Assembly (NCBI GenBank): GCA_916613615.1
Contig: OU744724.1
Location: 25,530,171 to 25,594,170 of the forward strand
Direction: 5' to 3'
DNA length: 64,000 nucleotides
Source of the DNA: Steromphala cineraria
Lineage: Eukaryota > Mollusca > Gastropoda > Trochida > Trochidae
Shown here: positions 34,500 to 46,099 of the stretch, piece by piece
Layout of the letters: each line of letters opens with the position of its first letter
Position numbering within the stretch: the first letter of the stretch is position 1
The notes under the pieces: model-generated
What the model was told of the DNA's origin: nothing
Database searches by the model: none
The model's input: the letters and a program-made list of their open reading frames with translations, nothing else
Position numbers and translations under genes: made by a program

Positions 34500-35880
34500 A
34501 AGTTTCAATTTGAAGAACAAAGACTTATCGAAGTTACCTTCACAAAGAAGTGTGCTAAAAAACATGATTCAGGAATTTAAATCACAATAATGTCCCCTGA
34601 TTTTTTTTATTTTCACACATGGAAACAGTGAAATTACCAAAATGCATGTAACAAATGCACCATCATACAGACAACACAAGTCACAAGATTCACTCATACA
34701 AGTTACCTTGACAAAAGAGAGCTCAAAACGTAGAATTCAGGAAAATTGATAATAAGACTGTGACAGATTATTGTAGTGAGTGAGTTACGGCCGCTTTGGC
34801 AATATTTCAGCAATTAAAGACTTCAGATTAATAGAGGATACTAAACAACTTTCCATTTAATACTATTTTTATTAAACGAGTAAATGATTTTGTATAAAAC
34901 GAGCGAAAGCGAGTTTAATACCAAATCATTCACGAGTTTAATAAAAATAGTATTAAATGGAAGGGAGTTTAGTATTCTGTTTATTACTTGCCCTAAAAAT
35001 CACCCAAACTTGCCGAAAATGTGCTGAAACTAACAGTTCCGCGACTCGGCACCCATTGTGACGAAGCGCTTAAATTGTGACGTCACAACAGCTCACTACT
35101 GTGACGTCATTCTTGCATTGTGATATTACACTAGTTTAATATTGCCGTATAAATATTACACTGCGGTATCTTACACGGGCGTGTAATAAATAGAGGATAC
35201 TAAACAACTTTCCCTTTAATACTATTTTTATTAAACGAGCGAAAGCGAGTTTAATACCAAATCATTCACGAGTTTAATAAAAATAGTATTAAATGGAAGG
35301 GAGTTTAGTATTCTGTTTATTACTTGCCCTAAAAATCAAACATATTTGCTGATAAGTCGCCGAAACTAACATTTTCGCGACTCAGCAACCATTGTGACGG
35401 CGCGCTTACACTGTGACGTCACAACAACACACTTCTATGACGTCATCCTTGCATTGTGTTATTACACTAGTTTAATATTGTAGTATAAATATTACACTGC
35501 GGTATCTTACACGGGCGGGTAATAATTGTAATTCTCAAATGAAACATCATTTTCAAAAGTGAAACTAAGATAAAAACATGTAAAAAAATGCACCATCACA
35601 CAAATAATGTTTGCAAGATGTAACACTCATAAAAGTTACTTTCACAAAAGAGAGCTCAAAGGCAGAATTCAGGAAATTTCAATCATAGAGTGTAGACAGA
35701 TAATTGTAATTTTCTAAAAAAACACATCATTTTCAAAAGTGAATCTACGATAAAAACCATGTGAAAAACGCACCATCACACAAAGTAAACATCTTAACCA
35801 ACAAGATGCGAAAAGGTTACCTCTGCACACAGAAGAATTCACCAACAGAAAAGGTCAGGAAATTTGAATCCGACGAATCC
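34500..35880. repeat. Diverged ~190-bp tandem array, interrupted
   Basis: Recurring words: GTTAC(C/T)TT(G/C)ACAAA(A/G), GAGAGCTCAAA..GAATTCAGGAAA, GACAGAT(T/A)ATTGTA and CACCATCA(C/T)ACA. Units begin near 34535, 34700, 35635 and 35810. The second is split by the composite insertion at 34776-35524. On the minus strand each unit carries a donor-like GTAAC(T/C)T at the same place. Confidence 0.6.
34776..35524. mobile_element. Composite insertion: GTGA SINE-like end plus two tandem foldback units
   Basis: The insert begins GTGAGTGAGTTACGGCCGCTTTGGCAATATTTCAGC (a SINE-like end). It then holds two tandem copies, 34829-35188 and 35189-35524, of an element starting TAATAGAGGATACTAAAC and ending TTACACGGGCG(T/G)GTAATAA. 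Each copy contains a large hairpin (TTTAATACTATTTTTATTAAA and its complement) and TGACGTCA palindromes. The second copy lacks about 22 bp. ATTGTA flanks the whole insert (34770-34775, 35525-35530). Confidence 0.65.
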
Positions 35881-36230
35881 TATCACGTCCGTCCACATAC
35901 AGAATGTAACGAGTTGAAAACTCCTGTGAATGTGGTGTAAGGACGTTGCGTGGATGCGAGCTCAATATCTTGATATGTCGTGATTACAGCTGCTAGATGG
36001 AACCGCTATTCAGAGACCTGCAGCAACTGGAGTGAAAACACGGCAAATTGCCGGGGAGGAGGGTCTGGAAGCGTAGCGGTAGTAATCACGTTTTGAAAGT
36101 TGCCAATGTCAGCTCTGCGCCTCGGATCAGTAAGTCTGAATGAGTTAGTGAGATGGGTGAGAGGACGTTATTGCATCGAGTCAATTCTTAACGGCCTTGG
36201 GTCTCTGCTCTTCATTACAGAACAATCCTG
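35821..36230 (-). other. Possible untranslated first exon or regulatory island
   Basis: A higher-complexity, more CpG-containing block than its surroundings. Read on the minus strand it ends in TGTGTGCAGAG|GTAACCTTTTC (boundary 35821/35820), a reasonable splice donor. However, the donor lies in a repeat unit shared with the array at 34500, which weakens the case. No long open frame is present. Confidence 0.2.
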
Positions 36231-36239
36231 TATTGAACA

Positions 36240-36900
36240 AACCATTCGGAATAACGCATGTGTCACATTCTAGATTACTTGCATCATGAAGTCTGAAATT
36301 ACATCTTACATCAACTGAAAGAATTTCTCGAAATTATGAATATAGGAATGAATAATCAATTGTCATTGATGGATAATTTTCTTTCAACTTAGGTAATAAT
36401 CAAGGTTTTACCAGGGAATGACATGAATTTACATGCAATTTTATCAGGGGTGTATATATAGGGGTATATTACCCATATGGGAGGACGGACACAGGGTAGT
36501 ATTTTTCCTGTAAGTCCCTAGGGAGTTACACCTTTTCCTGTCTTTTGATTGGTTGTTGTGAACCAATCCAATTAAACATTGTGCAGACTATTTCATTCAT
36601 CTTTTAAACTTATAAATCGACTGACAAGTTGTTTTCCCTGATTCTAAATCTAAACATGTTCAATTTATTCCATGTTGTTACTATCTGCCAATTTTCACAT
36701 GTGGCGATGCAAATGATGTTTGATGAGTCAGTCAAATTGTCTTAAAGTATAGAAATTATCAATCAACAAATGATTTGTTATATTAATTGTGTAATTCTCT
36801 CGCCAAGGCTCAAGAATTACGAAATTAATATAACTCGGGAAAGATAATCTGTCATTCCCTGTCACTCGAAAATTACTGTCTAAGTATAAACCTGGGGTAA
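36240..36900. other. Gene-free stretch
   Basis: Contains GGGAGGACGGACACAGGG at 36479, reminiscent of the GGAC tract of Helentron-like elements, and a palindromic AAGTCCCTAGGGAGTT near 36512. No element boundary could be set. Confidence 0.3.
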
Positions 36901-36904
36901 ATGA

Positions 36905-36980
36905 TATCAGTGACTCAGTGAGTGAAGTCATTCTTTTACGCCGGTTGGGCAATATTTCAGCAGCCATTAGCAGCGAGTAA
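36905..36980 (-). mobile_element. GTGA-tailed SINE-like end
   Basis: ACTCAGTGAGTGAAGTCATTCTTTTACGCCGGTTGGGCAATATTTCAGCAGCC matches the same short body as at 6377 and 52112. Only the 3' end portion is recognisable. Confidence 0.5.
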
Positions 36981-36984
36981 ATTA

Positions 36985-38770
36985 TATGAATTAACCCAGG
37001 TAGATAATATATCTATGCATTAACAGGTACAATCAAACCAATGACACAACACACAAAGCTTGGGCCATGCAGCCTCAGCCTCCGAAACTTGGCACAACTG
37101 AGAGCTCAGTTATTCCTAAACAGTCTCCAGAGGAGTCCTTGGTTAACACATGATGCCATTCATAATTTACAGAGCTTTTTATTCCATTTGTCAAGAGAGC
37201 GAGCAACACCAGGCAAGTCCTTCTCACATCACACACACGCTCCAGAACCGCCAGTATTTTGACTGAGAAGGGGAGCTCAAAGAAAGACATCAATACTTTT
37301 CATGAAACGTAATTTTCAAGTGGGTTGTCGAGGTGTCAACTGTTTTCCTTGGAGACGTTACTCCATTGAGTTTCAGTGTTGGGTGCCTATCACATCATTT
37401 ATTGTGTTTCTTTGGTAGAAGTCTGACAATTGAGTACCAAAATATCATTTGATATTGGAGGCTGAAAATATTCTGAGGAACTTGAAAGAAAAATATAGTC
37501 GCAATGCGACAATAACAGGATTCAGCCAAATATACGAGTGCCTGAGGCCATTTGTAGGTAGCGACTTTGGCATGATTTAAAGGAAAAAATAATTTATTTT
37601 TTTAAAAACTGTTACGCATGGCAAAAACTTTTAGCGCAGAAACTCTTAACAGGTCGGTCTGATACCGTTTCATGGCAGAAACTTTTTTCTTTTCGTCAAA
37701 TCACTTCTTTTTTAAAAATTTTTGTTTGGCCCTTCAAGAAGGTTTCTTTCCCCCATTTTCTCACTTTCTTTCTGTATCCTGGCTTGCTGTCTGTCAGTCC
37801 TGAAGAAATGGCAGTTATCACATCAACTTTTTGAGGTATGTGGGTTATGAAAATGGTACCTTGTAAAAAGTAACAAGACTGTTTGACCGTTCGCGAGCAA
37901 TTTTATTCTTTTATCTTAAAGACCTTGCTACTGTCTAACTCTCATGCAAAAATCATAAAATTCTATGGTCTGGTTTTTGAGTTATCTGCCCTTGAAGTTT
38001 GCGATTTTTAAATTTTGATCAACTTTAAGAGGTCACAGCAAAAAAAGTATTAACGTTAGAACTTTATAGAAGTCAAATCAACAACTACAATGCTTCATCT
38101 ACATTGAATAATTTGCAGCTCTCAAGTGCAAGTATCTTCAGAGAAGAAGATTTTCAAAGTCGGGTGGGGTCGAAAACGGTCGAAAATACACTAAAAGCAA
38201 GATGGCATCCAAAGCACATGACCTACAAATTTGTCACGATTAACTTTTTTTCATCATTTTTTATTGCGAAACTTTTTTAAAAGTTTTAGGTCTCTAAGTG
38301 CAAGGGTAAGGGCTACCAGACTGCAAAGTTTGGTTAAAATTGCATCAGACGTTTTGGCTATAATTGCGGTCACTAAATTCTGGGAAAAATAATAATAAAC
38401 AAATGACACGCCAATAACAATAAGGATTCAGTCAGGAAAATGGACTGGAGTCCAGCTGGACAAGATTCAGGTTTGAGTATTCGAGTACCCGTGGAAGCTA
38501 ATCAAAAGTTTAATGCTTCTGCTATTGTGCAAAAAGGTTAAATTATATTCACTAGTTCTTTAACAGACAGACATAACAAAGAACACTTTCAAAACCACTC
38601 AAGAGTTTTATAACAGGTTATCCAAAACAAATCTAAACGTCATGCCAAAACGTTTATCAGTTCAAAGAATATAAGCAAGGAGGGAACTATAATAACTACA
38701 ATGTTTCTGATTCAACCTCGGACCTAGACATGTAAATGAAAGCTTCTTCGTGATGTGTTGATCCTCCTTG
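36985..38770. other. Gene-free stretch
   Basis: A segment at 37040-37290 is open on both strands but has no domain. Long T and A runs occur near 37590-37730. No element ends were recognised. Confidence 0.3.
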
Positions 38771-38779
38771 ATTTGCAGT

Positions 38780-39130
38780 GAATAATCTAAATATTCCTAT
38801 TCAAATGGCGAGACAATATAAATAATTGACCATATGAAATGCTATAATATGACCCAGGCTCCATGCTATTCCGAAGGGAGCCATTACTGTAATAAGTTTC
38901 ACCTCGCTATCACATGTTGCATGTTTCCTAATCCTCATGTGGTCCGATTTAATCATTTGGGGCTGATTCGGTAGCGAAAAAAATCAACACTTCATCAAGG
39001 CGTCAATAACCTTGACCTTTGATTCTCAACCAATTCATCACACGACCCCGGCGATCCGGGAGTGTTCAACATGCAATGCCATTGACCATTGATTTTTTAT
39101 ATAATAGTTTGGTCTTGATTAAATTTGTTC
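38780..39130. promoter_or_regulatory. Higher-complexity island with factor-like sites
   Basis: Contains CCTTGACCTTTGATTC (39011-39026), which combines a nuclear-receptor half-site TGACCT with a TCF-like CCTTTGATT, and TAAT-core words (TTTAATCATTTG, GATTAAATTTG). No coding frame. Regulatory role is inferred only. Confidence 0.25.
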
Positions 39131-39134
39131 TCGT

Positions 39135-39815
39135 ATTACATCTCACAGTTGTTGATTGAAAATGGATGTAAAATTTCAAGAGATAACAAAGTGAAATGCT
39201 TGTGGCTAAAGTGAAAAGACGCGAAGTAGCCCAGAATTAGACACAGAAAAATAAACTAAAAATGATTTTGAAAACAAATAAATACAACAGTGTTGTTCCT
39301 AGGTGATCATTTTTGCCTAACCTGAATGGGACAAGTGACACACAAGTGAGGAAGAGACAAAAGTATAAACAAATAAAAGATATCATACATCACATGACAA
39401 GGTATTTGCAAAATAAAACTTTCTCAATGGCTAGAAGCATGTCTGCTTCAACGTGTCAGAAGAAATTGCAGAGCAAGTGTCAACTTGACAAAAACTGAAA
39501 CTTCAAAACACTGGAGGCAAGACAAACTGCAAACACAACAAAATATCATATATATATATATATCTGTCTGCTGCACTAACTGTGGAAGTCATCAGATTGA
39601 GAAAACTCACATTCAAACAAAGCAAACATTCATTTTTAATTGCCCTCAAACCTTTTAGATGAGAAAACTTCATTTTAAATTATTTTATTATTGATAAAAA
39701 ATTAAGTTTAATCTTACCAAAAGCAATGCTAGTAGGAAATGATTTCTTGAAATAGATTTCAAGACAAAAACTAAAATGATAAATATCAACCTCAATACTA
39801 CATGAAGAGATTACC
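39135..39815. other. Gene-free stretch with a MITE end
   Basis: CAGTGTTGTTCCTAGGTGATC at 39290-39310 is an inverted terminal piece of the 30738 MITE family. An (AT)n tract lies near 39550. Nothing else was recognised. Confidence 0.45.
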
Positions 39816-39822
39816 TCTTTAA

Positions 39823-40050
39823 AGGGACAGTCCTATCGGGGTATTTTTTGTGAAAATGAAATTCAAGAGGACTAAGTGATGCCTTCTATTTATTGTCAAA
39901 TTGTTAAATCCAGAACAACTAAAATGTTACCCTCACTAATATATATGAAAATGAGTGTGAAATATTCATGTTATAATCATGTAAAAGTATAGACAGGGAA
40001 GTACTCTTGGATTTTGTTTGGACAAAAAATACCCCGATAGGACTGTCCCT
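39823..40050. mobile_element. TTAA-target MITE with perfect 29-bp inverted ends
   Basis: A 228-bp element beginning AGGGACAGTCCTATCGGGGT and ending in the exact complement. The match is perfect for 29 bp. TTAA lies at 39819-39822 and 40051-40054. The AGGG(A/G)CAG tips resemble those of the 13454 family but the interior is unrelated. The perfect ends suggest relatively recent activity. Non-autonomous piggyBac or Kolobok type is inferred from the target. Confidence 0.85.
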
Positions 40051-40054
40051 TTAA

Positions 40055-41250
40055 CAAAGAGCGCCTTGATATTTCCTGAAGAACTTCTTACCTAATCAAG
40101 CCATCTAAGGACCATTTGTTCATAATGTGAGTCCAGTAAATTGATTCCAGAGAGTTGTGTGGCACTAATTGATATAGCAGCCAAACTGTTGAATGTCACA
40201 AGAAGAACTTGCAACAATTCAAATGTTACATTGTTGTATCAATACAAGAATATATACGATATCAGATTTGTTAAAGGTCAAACTGGGATGGAGGAAACTC
40301 CACTTGCTTACCATGATATAGAATCTTTGCCAAAATGTTTTTATCATAAAATGAAGGAGATTCAAATGATCAAATCCATAATAAATTGTCTTTATGTTAA
40401 TCATAAGGTTAAAGGCCAAAAGTATAAGACAGCATAAAATCATCTTATTGTCGTCATAAAGTTGCATTCTATTATAAACCAGATATTTGGTGGACTGTTT
40501 ACCGTAGTGTCTCTAGGGCATATTGCCCCATTGAAGCCAACATTGGAGCCAACAAACACAAGCTAAAGCAAGAGCAAAACTTCAATTTGGTATAAGAAAA
40601 CAATCACATATGTTATGACTATAAATATTTATGTACTTCCAACCTGGGACATAGATATGACTGTGATACAAGAGTATATTGCTACATTGGAGAAGTGAAC
40701 AAGGCAAAGCACAAAGCTCAAGCTTGTTAAAGAAAACAATTGTGGACATATTCTAAACCTGGAATGTAATGGACTATTCATGAAATATCTCAGAATTGTC
40801 ACCTTATCTGGAGCTTGACCACAGAAAAACAATCAGTTATTATCTGATAACAAGAAATACAATTCTTGCCAACAAATTATCGAAAATCTGCATTTCGAGG
40901 ATGATAAATCCACCGATTATCTTATGTACAGAATTGACTCTTGAATTTGTTTTTTATGGAAATTCAAAAATAACTGATTTTAAAAAATCCACATAACCCC
41001 ACTCGTTGAAATTCTAATCACAATAAAGGAACAGATAAGATGATACAATGACAAAGTTAACAATCAAGGAGAAGAAGAATAATCTCTAGGGACTGAACCG
41101 CTTCTACCATGGAACAACACAGGTCGTTGTTGATGTTCAAGAAAATTTGTTTTCAGATGATTCTCGGGGGACAATAAACAAACCAACTTCCATCCTGGAA
41201 TAAAGGGACGCATCAGATAACGATTTCATTTGGCTGAGGGTTGGAAAGAA
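40055..41250. other. Gene-free stretch
   Basis: A 98-codon plus frame (40141-40437) overlaps an 82-codon minus frame, and neither shows a domain. No repeat was recognised. Confidence 0.3.
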
Positions 41251-41254
41251 ATGA

Positions 41255-41455
41255 AGTATCTGTGACATTTTCCTTGCTTAATTTTCGACAGATTTGATGT
41301 GGCAATTTGTTTGGTTTCTGACATGAAACTGTCAGCTTCAAACTTCTTTAAAGTTTCATATCTGTTACATTTTCCTTGCTTAATTTTCAGCAGGTTTGAT
41401 GTTGCATTTTCTTAAGTTGCTGACATTGAACTGGACTTCTTCAAACTTTTTTCAA
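41255..41455. repeat. Tandem duplication, period about 101 bp
   Basis: ATCTGT(G/T)ACATTTTCCTTGCTTAATTTTC occurs near 41258 and 41359. Both units continue with CAG(A/G)TTTGATGT, TGACAT and CTTCAAACTT. Confidence 0.75.
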
Positions 41456-41766
41456 TTATCATTTGATCCTTAGATCTGAGTTGGATGTTTCTTGATGCAA
41501 GTGCTGTGGGAAAAGTATAATGAATTATGACTTGAACCTGCTGTACAAACAACAGAGTTTATTCCTGCATCCTAGTTAAATTATAAGTTTTATTCAATCC
41601 CATTTCAATCATCTCTAATATCTATGAAACATGTCTATTTTCAAATTCAATGGCAACTGTAATATTAGAGCGAGGTCAGATGATTTGGGGTTTCAATCTT
41701 ACCCATACACTTCAGACATTTCCTGCAAGAGGTACTCTACCTTGTGTGGAACTAGCCAACCATGGG

Positions 41767-41921
41767 CAGTGTTGTTCCTAGAGGGGGTCCTTGGGAATTT
41801 TGCCCACCCTTTTGGCTAGTATTCTTTAGAAATTGTAGAAGTAGGTTACTTTTACCATTGCAAGGGACCCATCTAATCTGAAAATGCCAAAATGACCCCC
41901 TCACCTGATCACCTAGGAACT
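41767..41921 (+). mobile_element. CAGTGTTGTTCC MITE with altered right end
   Basis: The left end is intact (CAGTGTTGTTCCTAG). The right end stops at CCTAGGAAC and lacks the expected AACACTG. A 16-bp direct repeat, GGAACTAGCCAACCAT, brackets the element (41748-41763, 41917-41932), and its GGAAC overlaps the MITE's own GGAAC. This looks like a rearranged junction rather than a normal 5-bp target duplication. Confidence 0.65.
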
Positions 41922-42159
41922 AGCCAACCATTGCTGATACCTCATTGAATAAGAGTGAGGTTTTTCACCCATGAAAGTGTTTAACATTACAGTCGAACCA
42001 TACAGCATTTAGCACCAAGAATTCATATCATAAATCATTGTGAATATGTTCAAGTTCTTCAGACTACAAATGTTTAAGATAACAAGTTCTCTGAAATTGC
42101 AAACAGTACAAAAACCATAGCAACCATATCTATATCTATCTGACTGGTAGTCAGTAGTG

Positions 42160-42385
42160 GACATTTATTTAATATTAGTTTCTAAATGTGACTTTTACAT
42201 TTGAGTTCAAAATCATACAAAAATCTTAAAAGTAAAAGTCCCGGTAAACATCTTTGGATTTCAAGGTTTCCATGGGACTGGTCAGTTACAACACTTTATT
42301 TAATCACAAAAGTATCTCAATGGGAATTTGACATTTGAGTTTAAAATCATACTCATTCAAAATTCTTAAAAGTTTTAGATACCTT
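42160..42385. repeat. Tandem duplication, period about 133 bp
   Basis: ACATTTGAGTT(C/T)AAAATCATAC at 42197 and 42330, each followed by AAAATTCTTAAAAGT or a close variant. The units are diverged. Confidence 0.55.
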
Positions 42386-42689
42386 TCATAAAATTTATTC
42401 AAACAAAATACACCTCTTCAGACTTCAGGGTTGCTGAAACACATATTTGTTTCTAAAATTGATGTAATCAGATTGTTATTCAATACAATAGTTGAACACA
42501 ACATTGGAACAATACAGTTGAAGTTACTTGCATTTTAGAGTATTATATTTCCAAAGCATGAACTGGTTTTCACTCAAATTTCAAAATCAAAAGAAGCTCA
42601 ACGGATTTGAAGAACAAACAGGATACAAGTTTGCCTCAGCATAAGAAGAGTTGCTTCCTAAAGGGGGACAATCAGCTGAACCAGTCAAG

Positions 42690-43180
42690 TGTTGCACGCC
42701 ACTAAAGTGCCTGAGCAGAGAGATCTGGCATCACTGGACTCAATCTTCACCTCTAATGGAGAGATCCAATTAACTCTAACACCACCAAATGAGTCTCACA
42801 TAGGAACTGGTCATTTCTCTAACGTAGGAAACTGTTCCCGTAATTTGGTCCTGTATGAAGGACCTTCCTGGCCTATTGGTACTTTCTTTCAATATTGATT
42901 TGTTCGCTACAATAATTTCGGTCTGTGCTGGATAGTAGGGGCACTCTGCGACTCAACTGCCTCATTAAGTCGACTGGAAGCGAATAAGTCGCCTCAACCC
43001 GAGCTCACAAACAGATAGCGCCCTCTAATGGGGGCAATTATAATTACAGGATTCGGGGACATTAACTGCGAGATTGCCATCTGTACGATGGTCGTCTATT
43101 AATTCTGAGCTTCACCTAGTAGACATGCTGTCAGCGAGTTTAAGGAGTTATGGAACTGATGGCCGAACAGCTTGTTCTGT
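42690..43180. promoter_or_regulatory. Higher-complexity island, possible conserved element
   Basis: A well-mixed block including AATTATAATTACAGGATTCGG (43036-43056) and GTCGTCTATTAATTCTGAGC (43091-43110), with TAAT-type cores. It is free of the surrounding repeat families. A 69-codon plus frame at its start has no domain. Confidence 0.3.
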
Positions 43181-43184
43181 CCCT

Positions 43185-44020
43185 TTAAAGCGGTAGATAA
43201 TATAGCTGTAAATATTCAGATTGTTCAATAAAGCTCACAATTGAAATGAAGATATGCTTCATCTAAATGGTGATGATGTTCCTTCAGGGAATCTGGTAAT
43301 GAAATTATGAAATCTGACCGAAGTAATCAGCTTCTATAAATGTACGGGGATGTGTGACCTTCATTCACTTATTAAGCAAAATGTTAACAGTCAATCCCAC
43401 TCTGACATTTTGTTATTATTTTGATTAATAAAACAAAGAAAGAAAGTGAGTATAAACTTAGAAATCAACTGAAATGCTATTTGTTGAGATATGAAGTACA
43501 TGGGATAAACAATTTTCTAATTCTATTAAACTTAAGACATGGAACTATGACAAGCGAATTCAGAATAATAAACATCTTTCATATTGTGAAAGAAATATAT
43601 AGATCTGAAAGCATGTGATATGTCTGCAATGAATTTCAAACATCAGAATATTTAGAGTATAGAAGAAAAAATGACAGCAATGAACAAACACTTACCTCAG
43701 TTAACCTTTTTGTTTTCAAGGGAAGTCCAAGAGAAAGCAATAATGTATCTGAAAGAGATTGAAAAGATAAACGATAAAATAACATTCACACAACACAAAA
43801 AAATCTTTATTTGAGAGGGTTCTATAAGTTTCTTGACCACCATCTTGTTTTTTGGACACAAAGAAAACCTGCTGTACTTTTACCAATATTACTGTGTAAC
43901 ATTAATTTTCAGGCTGTTTCAAGGATAGATTACCTCTATAAATAATCGTTTTAAAATGACATATACGTAGGTACAAAGAGAAAGAACTCCTGGACTTTTG
44001 TTTCAATAAGAATTAAGGAC
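43185..44020. other. Gene-free stretch
   Basis: A minus-strand GTTAACTGAG|GTAAGTG (about 43695) matches a splice donor but no coding exon adjoins it. AT-rich otherwise. Confidence 0.3.
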
Positions 44021-44027
44021 TCTCTTC

Positions 44028-44274
44028 CATCCTGTCTCAGGGTAAGAACGTTACGCTAACTCCACTAATCTGTACCCTGGACCCAGAAGCTAGTTTCGCT
44101 CGCGCGGCCCGACTTGGGATCTAGACCAAATCAAATGATTTTCTCGCCACCATCTCAATAAAATTTCAACGAGAAAATGATTTGATTGGCTATATCCCAA
44201 GTCAGGCTGCGCGAGCGAATCTAGCTTCTGAGCCCAGGGTACAGATTGGGGGACTTAATGTTATTTTGCAGGAT
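44028..44274. mobile_element. Mutator-like foldback MITE, second copy, right end damaged
   Basis: The left end CATCCTGTCTCAGGGTAAGA matches the 496 element. The arms pair through GAAGCTAGTTTCGCTCGCGC and, inverted, GAAGCTAGATTCGCTCGCGC. The right tip has lost about 12 bp before CAGGAT, and no 9-bp target duplication is detectable. It is less AT-rich in the arms than its surroundings. Confidence 0.75.
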
Positions 44275-44279
44275 TACTC

Positions 44280-45460
44280 CCCCACATAAATATTAAAATT
44301 GCGGGAGTGATACATGAAATAGCGCACTTCCCGCAATCGCGCGGCCTTGATGCAACACTGTTCTATCGTGCTGTGACCAATTTCACACAAAAAATTTAAA
44401 TATTGAAAAAAATAAGTAAACTCTTCTTGTAACAGATAAATTGTTAAACCTACCTAAATGTGATATGAAATTTAGGTCAAGGATCACAAACAGGTAGGTG
44501 GCCCTTTCTCTAACAGTTGTGAATTTTGGGACAAAATATTATATGAAAGGAATACTGTCAAATATTTCAGATATTTCAATCTGTACGAATAATTGAATTT
44601 CACTGATGGAAGCTATGATACCCCAGGGCTTATCATAAAATGACAGCTGGGAAAGATTATAGGTGTTGTATTGTCACCATGTGATAAAATGAACTCTTTT
44701 AGAGAATAATGTCAAATGTAGAAATATCAATGAATGTGTTTGTGACTTTGTGTGTGTAAATATATATATTTAGACGTTCAATATACTTACAGTATACAAA
44801 AGAATCTACTATCTCATACGTTAAACCACAGCTGCAGTATCACAAATCAGTGAATATCTAATGTCAAGGGTTTGACATACAAAGACAAATGATTTAAGTG
44901 GCATTTCTTATAGATATAATTATTATTATTGAGGGTTTGACTCAAGAATCTTGTTAAGGTGGCAGAGGTTGGCGAATGAAAACAAGAATCTTTCTTTTGA
45001 TGAATTATCAGCTTTTTACAAGCAAATCAATCATCTACAGCCTGATCCAATGGAAATTCCTTTGTTTGTTTATTGGATCATAAAATCACATGAAGTGTGA
45101 CCCATGGAGGTACAGTTTAATAAACCATTAAAAATACTAGTTTAACGATTGCGGATATAGCAATGCAGCCCTGAAATATGAGGTCTAAAGAGATTTATGA
45201 TATTTAACATTTCTTGCTGAATAAGCATATATATGTCATTTTGAGAATAGAAATTGATAAATTAATGAGTGACAAAGTGAATGTGTTACTGTCTACAGTA
45301 ATTAAGGATTTATGGCTGTGGCCTTTAACCAGCAACATCAAATTTTTCTCACAATATTTCCCAAAATCAAGACAAACATGTAAAATCTACGGAAGAATCT
45401 TGAAGAAATACTAGTCAGATCAATAAAGTAACAAAAATGATCCTATCTATTGAGGATCAA
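44280..45460. other. Gene-free stretch
   Basis: A short stem GCGGGAG/CTTCCCGC flanks 44312-44336. The remainder is AT-rich without recognised elements. Confidence 0.35.
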
Positions 45461-45467
45461 AACGTAA

Positions 45468-45809
45468 AGGGCAGTTGGACGTTTTTTTTAACATTTCATA
45501 TTTTACATTTTTGACTGATAATGTTAATGCTAAATTTATTAGATTGATTGTGTCAAAAAACTCATTACACAAACCAATCATCCATAGCCAGAGAACAAAT
45601 TTTAAAGATTTACATAAAGGCCAATTTTGTGTGAACACCTTAAATTCATTTTGTGTAAGAAAGGGGAATCGCATGGCTGAACTTAACATTATCTAATTGA
45701 TACATTACTGCTCCATTTAGTTTAAATAAATTGTCGTTCAATTGGAACCATATTTTTTCATTTACCGAACATCACCTTACATTCCCCCTAAAAACGTGCT
45801 ACTGCCCCT
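45468..45809 (-). mobile_element. TTAA-target MITE, AGGGGCAG family, inverted
   Basis: The right end ATTCCCCCTAAAAACGTGCT..CTGCCCCT is the complement of the start of the 13454 element, followed by TTAA (45810-45813). The left end AGGGCAGTTGGACG has lost one G and is preceded by GTAA. The interior shares GTGTAAGAAA(G/A)GGGAATCGCATGG with 55509. Two overlapping reading frames here are chance. Confidence 0.75.
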
Positions 45810-45921
45810 TTAAGGGAAACTGAAGTCAATGTTGTAAGTGAAGTTCCTTTTCATAACAAACCATACTGATCGTATAATAAATATACCCAGGCCTCTAACA
45901 GGCCTTGTAACATTTGTTTAC

Positions 45922-46085
45922 TAAAACACCCACCAACAATGATTAAAAGTGTGATTTTCTCAGTTTTAAGTGAATTACCTTCGTGTTTACTATGACATGC
46001 AATAGTAGTAGCCATATAAACCAAACACCCACCAACAATGATTAAAAGTGTGATTTTTCTCAGTTTTCAGATAATTTCCTTCACA
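45922..46085. repeat. Tandem duplication, period about 100 bp
   Basis: ACACCCACCAACAATGATTA at 45927 and 46027. Both continue AAAGTGTGATTTT(T)CTCAGTTTT. The second unit is truncated or diverged after about 60 bp. Confidence 0.7.
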
Positions 46086-46099
46086 TCTATCGTGTCAGA

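Noticed and set aside
7577..43700. Strand bias of splice-donor-like sites towards the minus strand
   Set aside because: Good donor-like words also occur on the plus strand (near 4932, 7584 and 59932), and several minus-strand ones lie in repeats, so the bias is not reliable.
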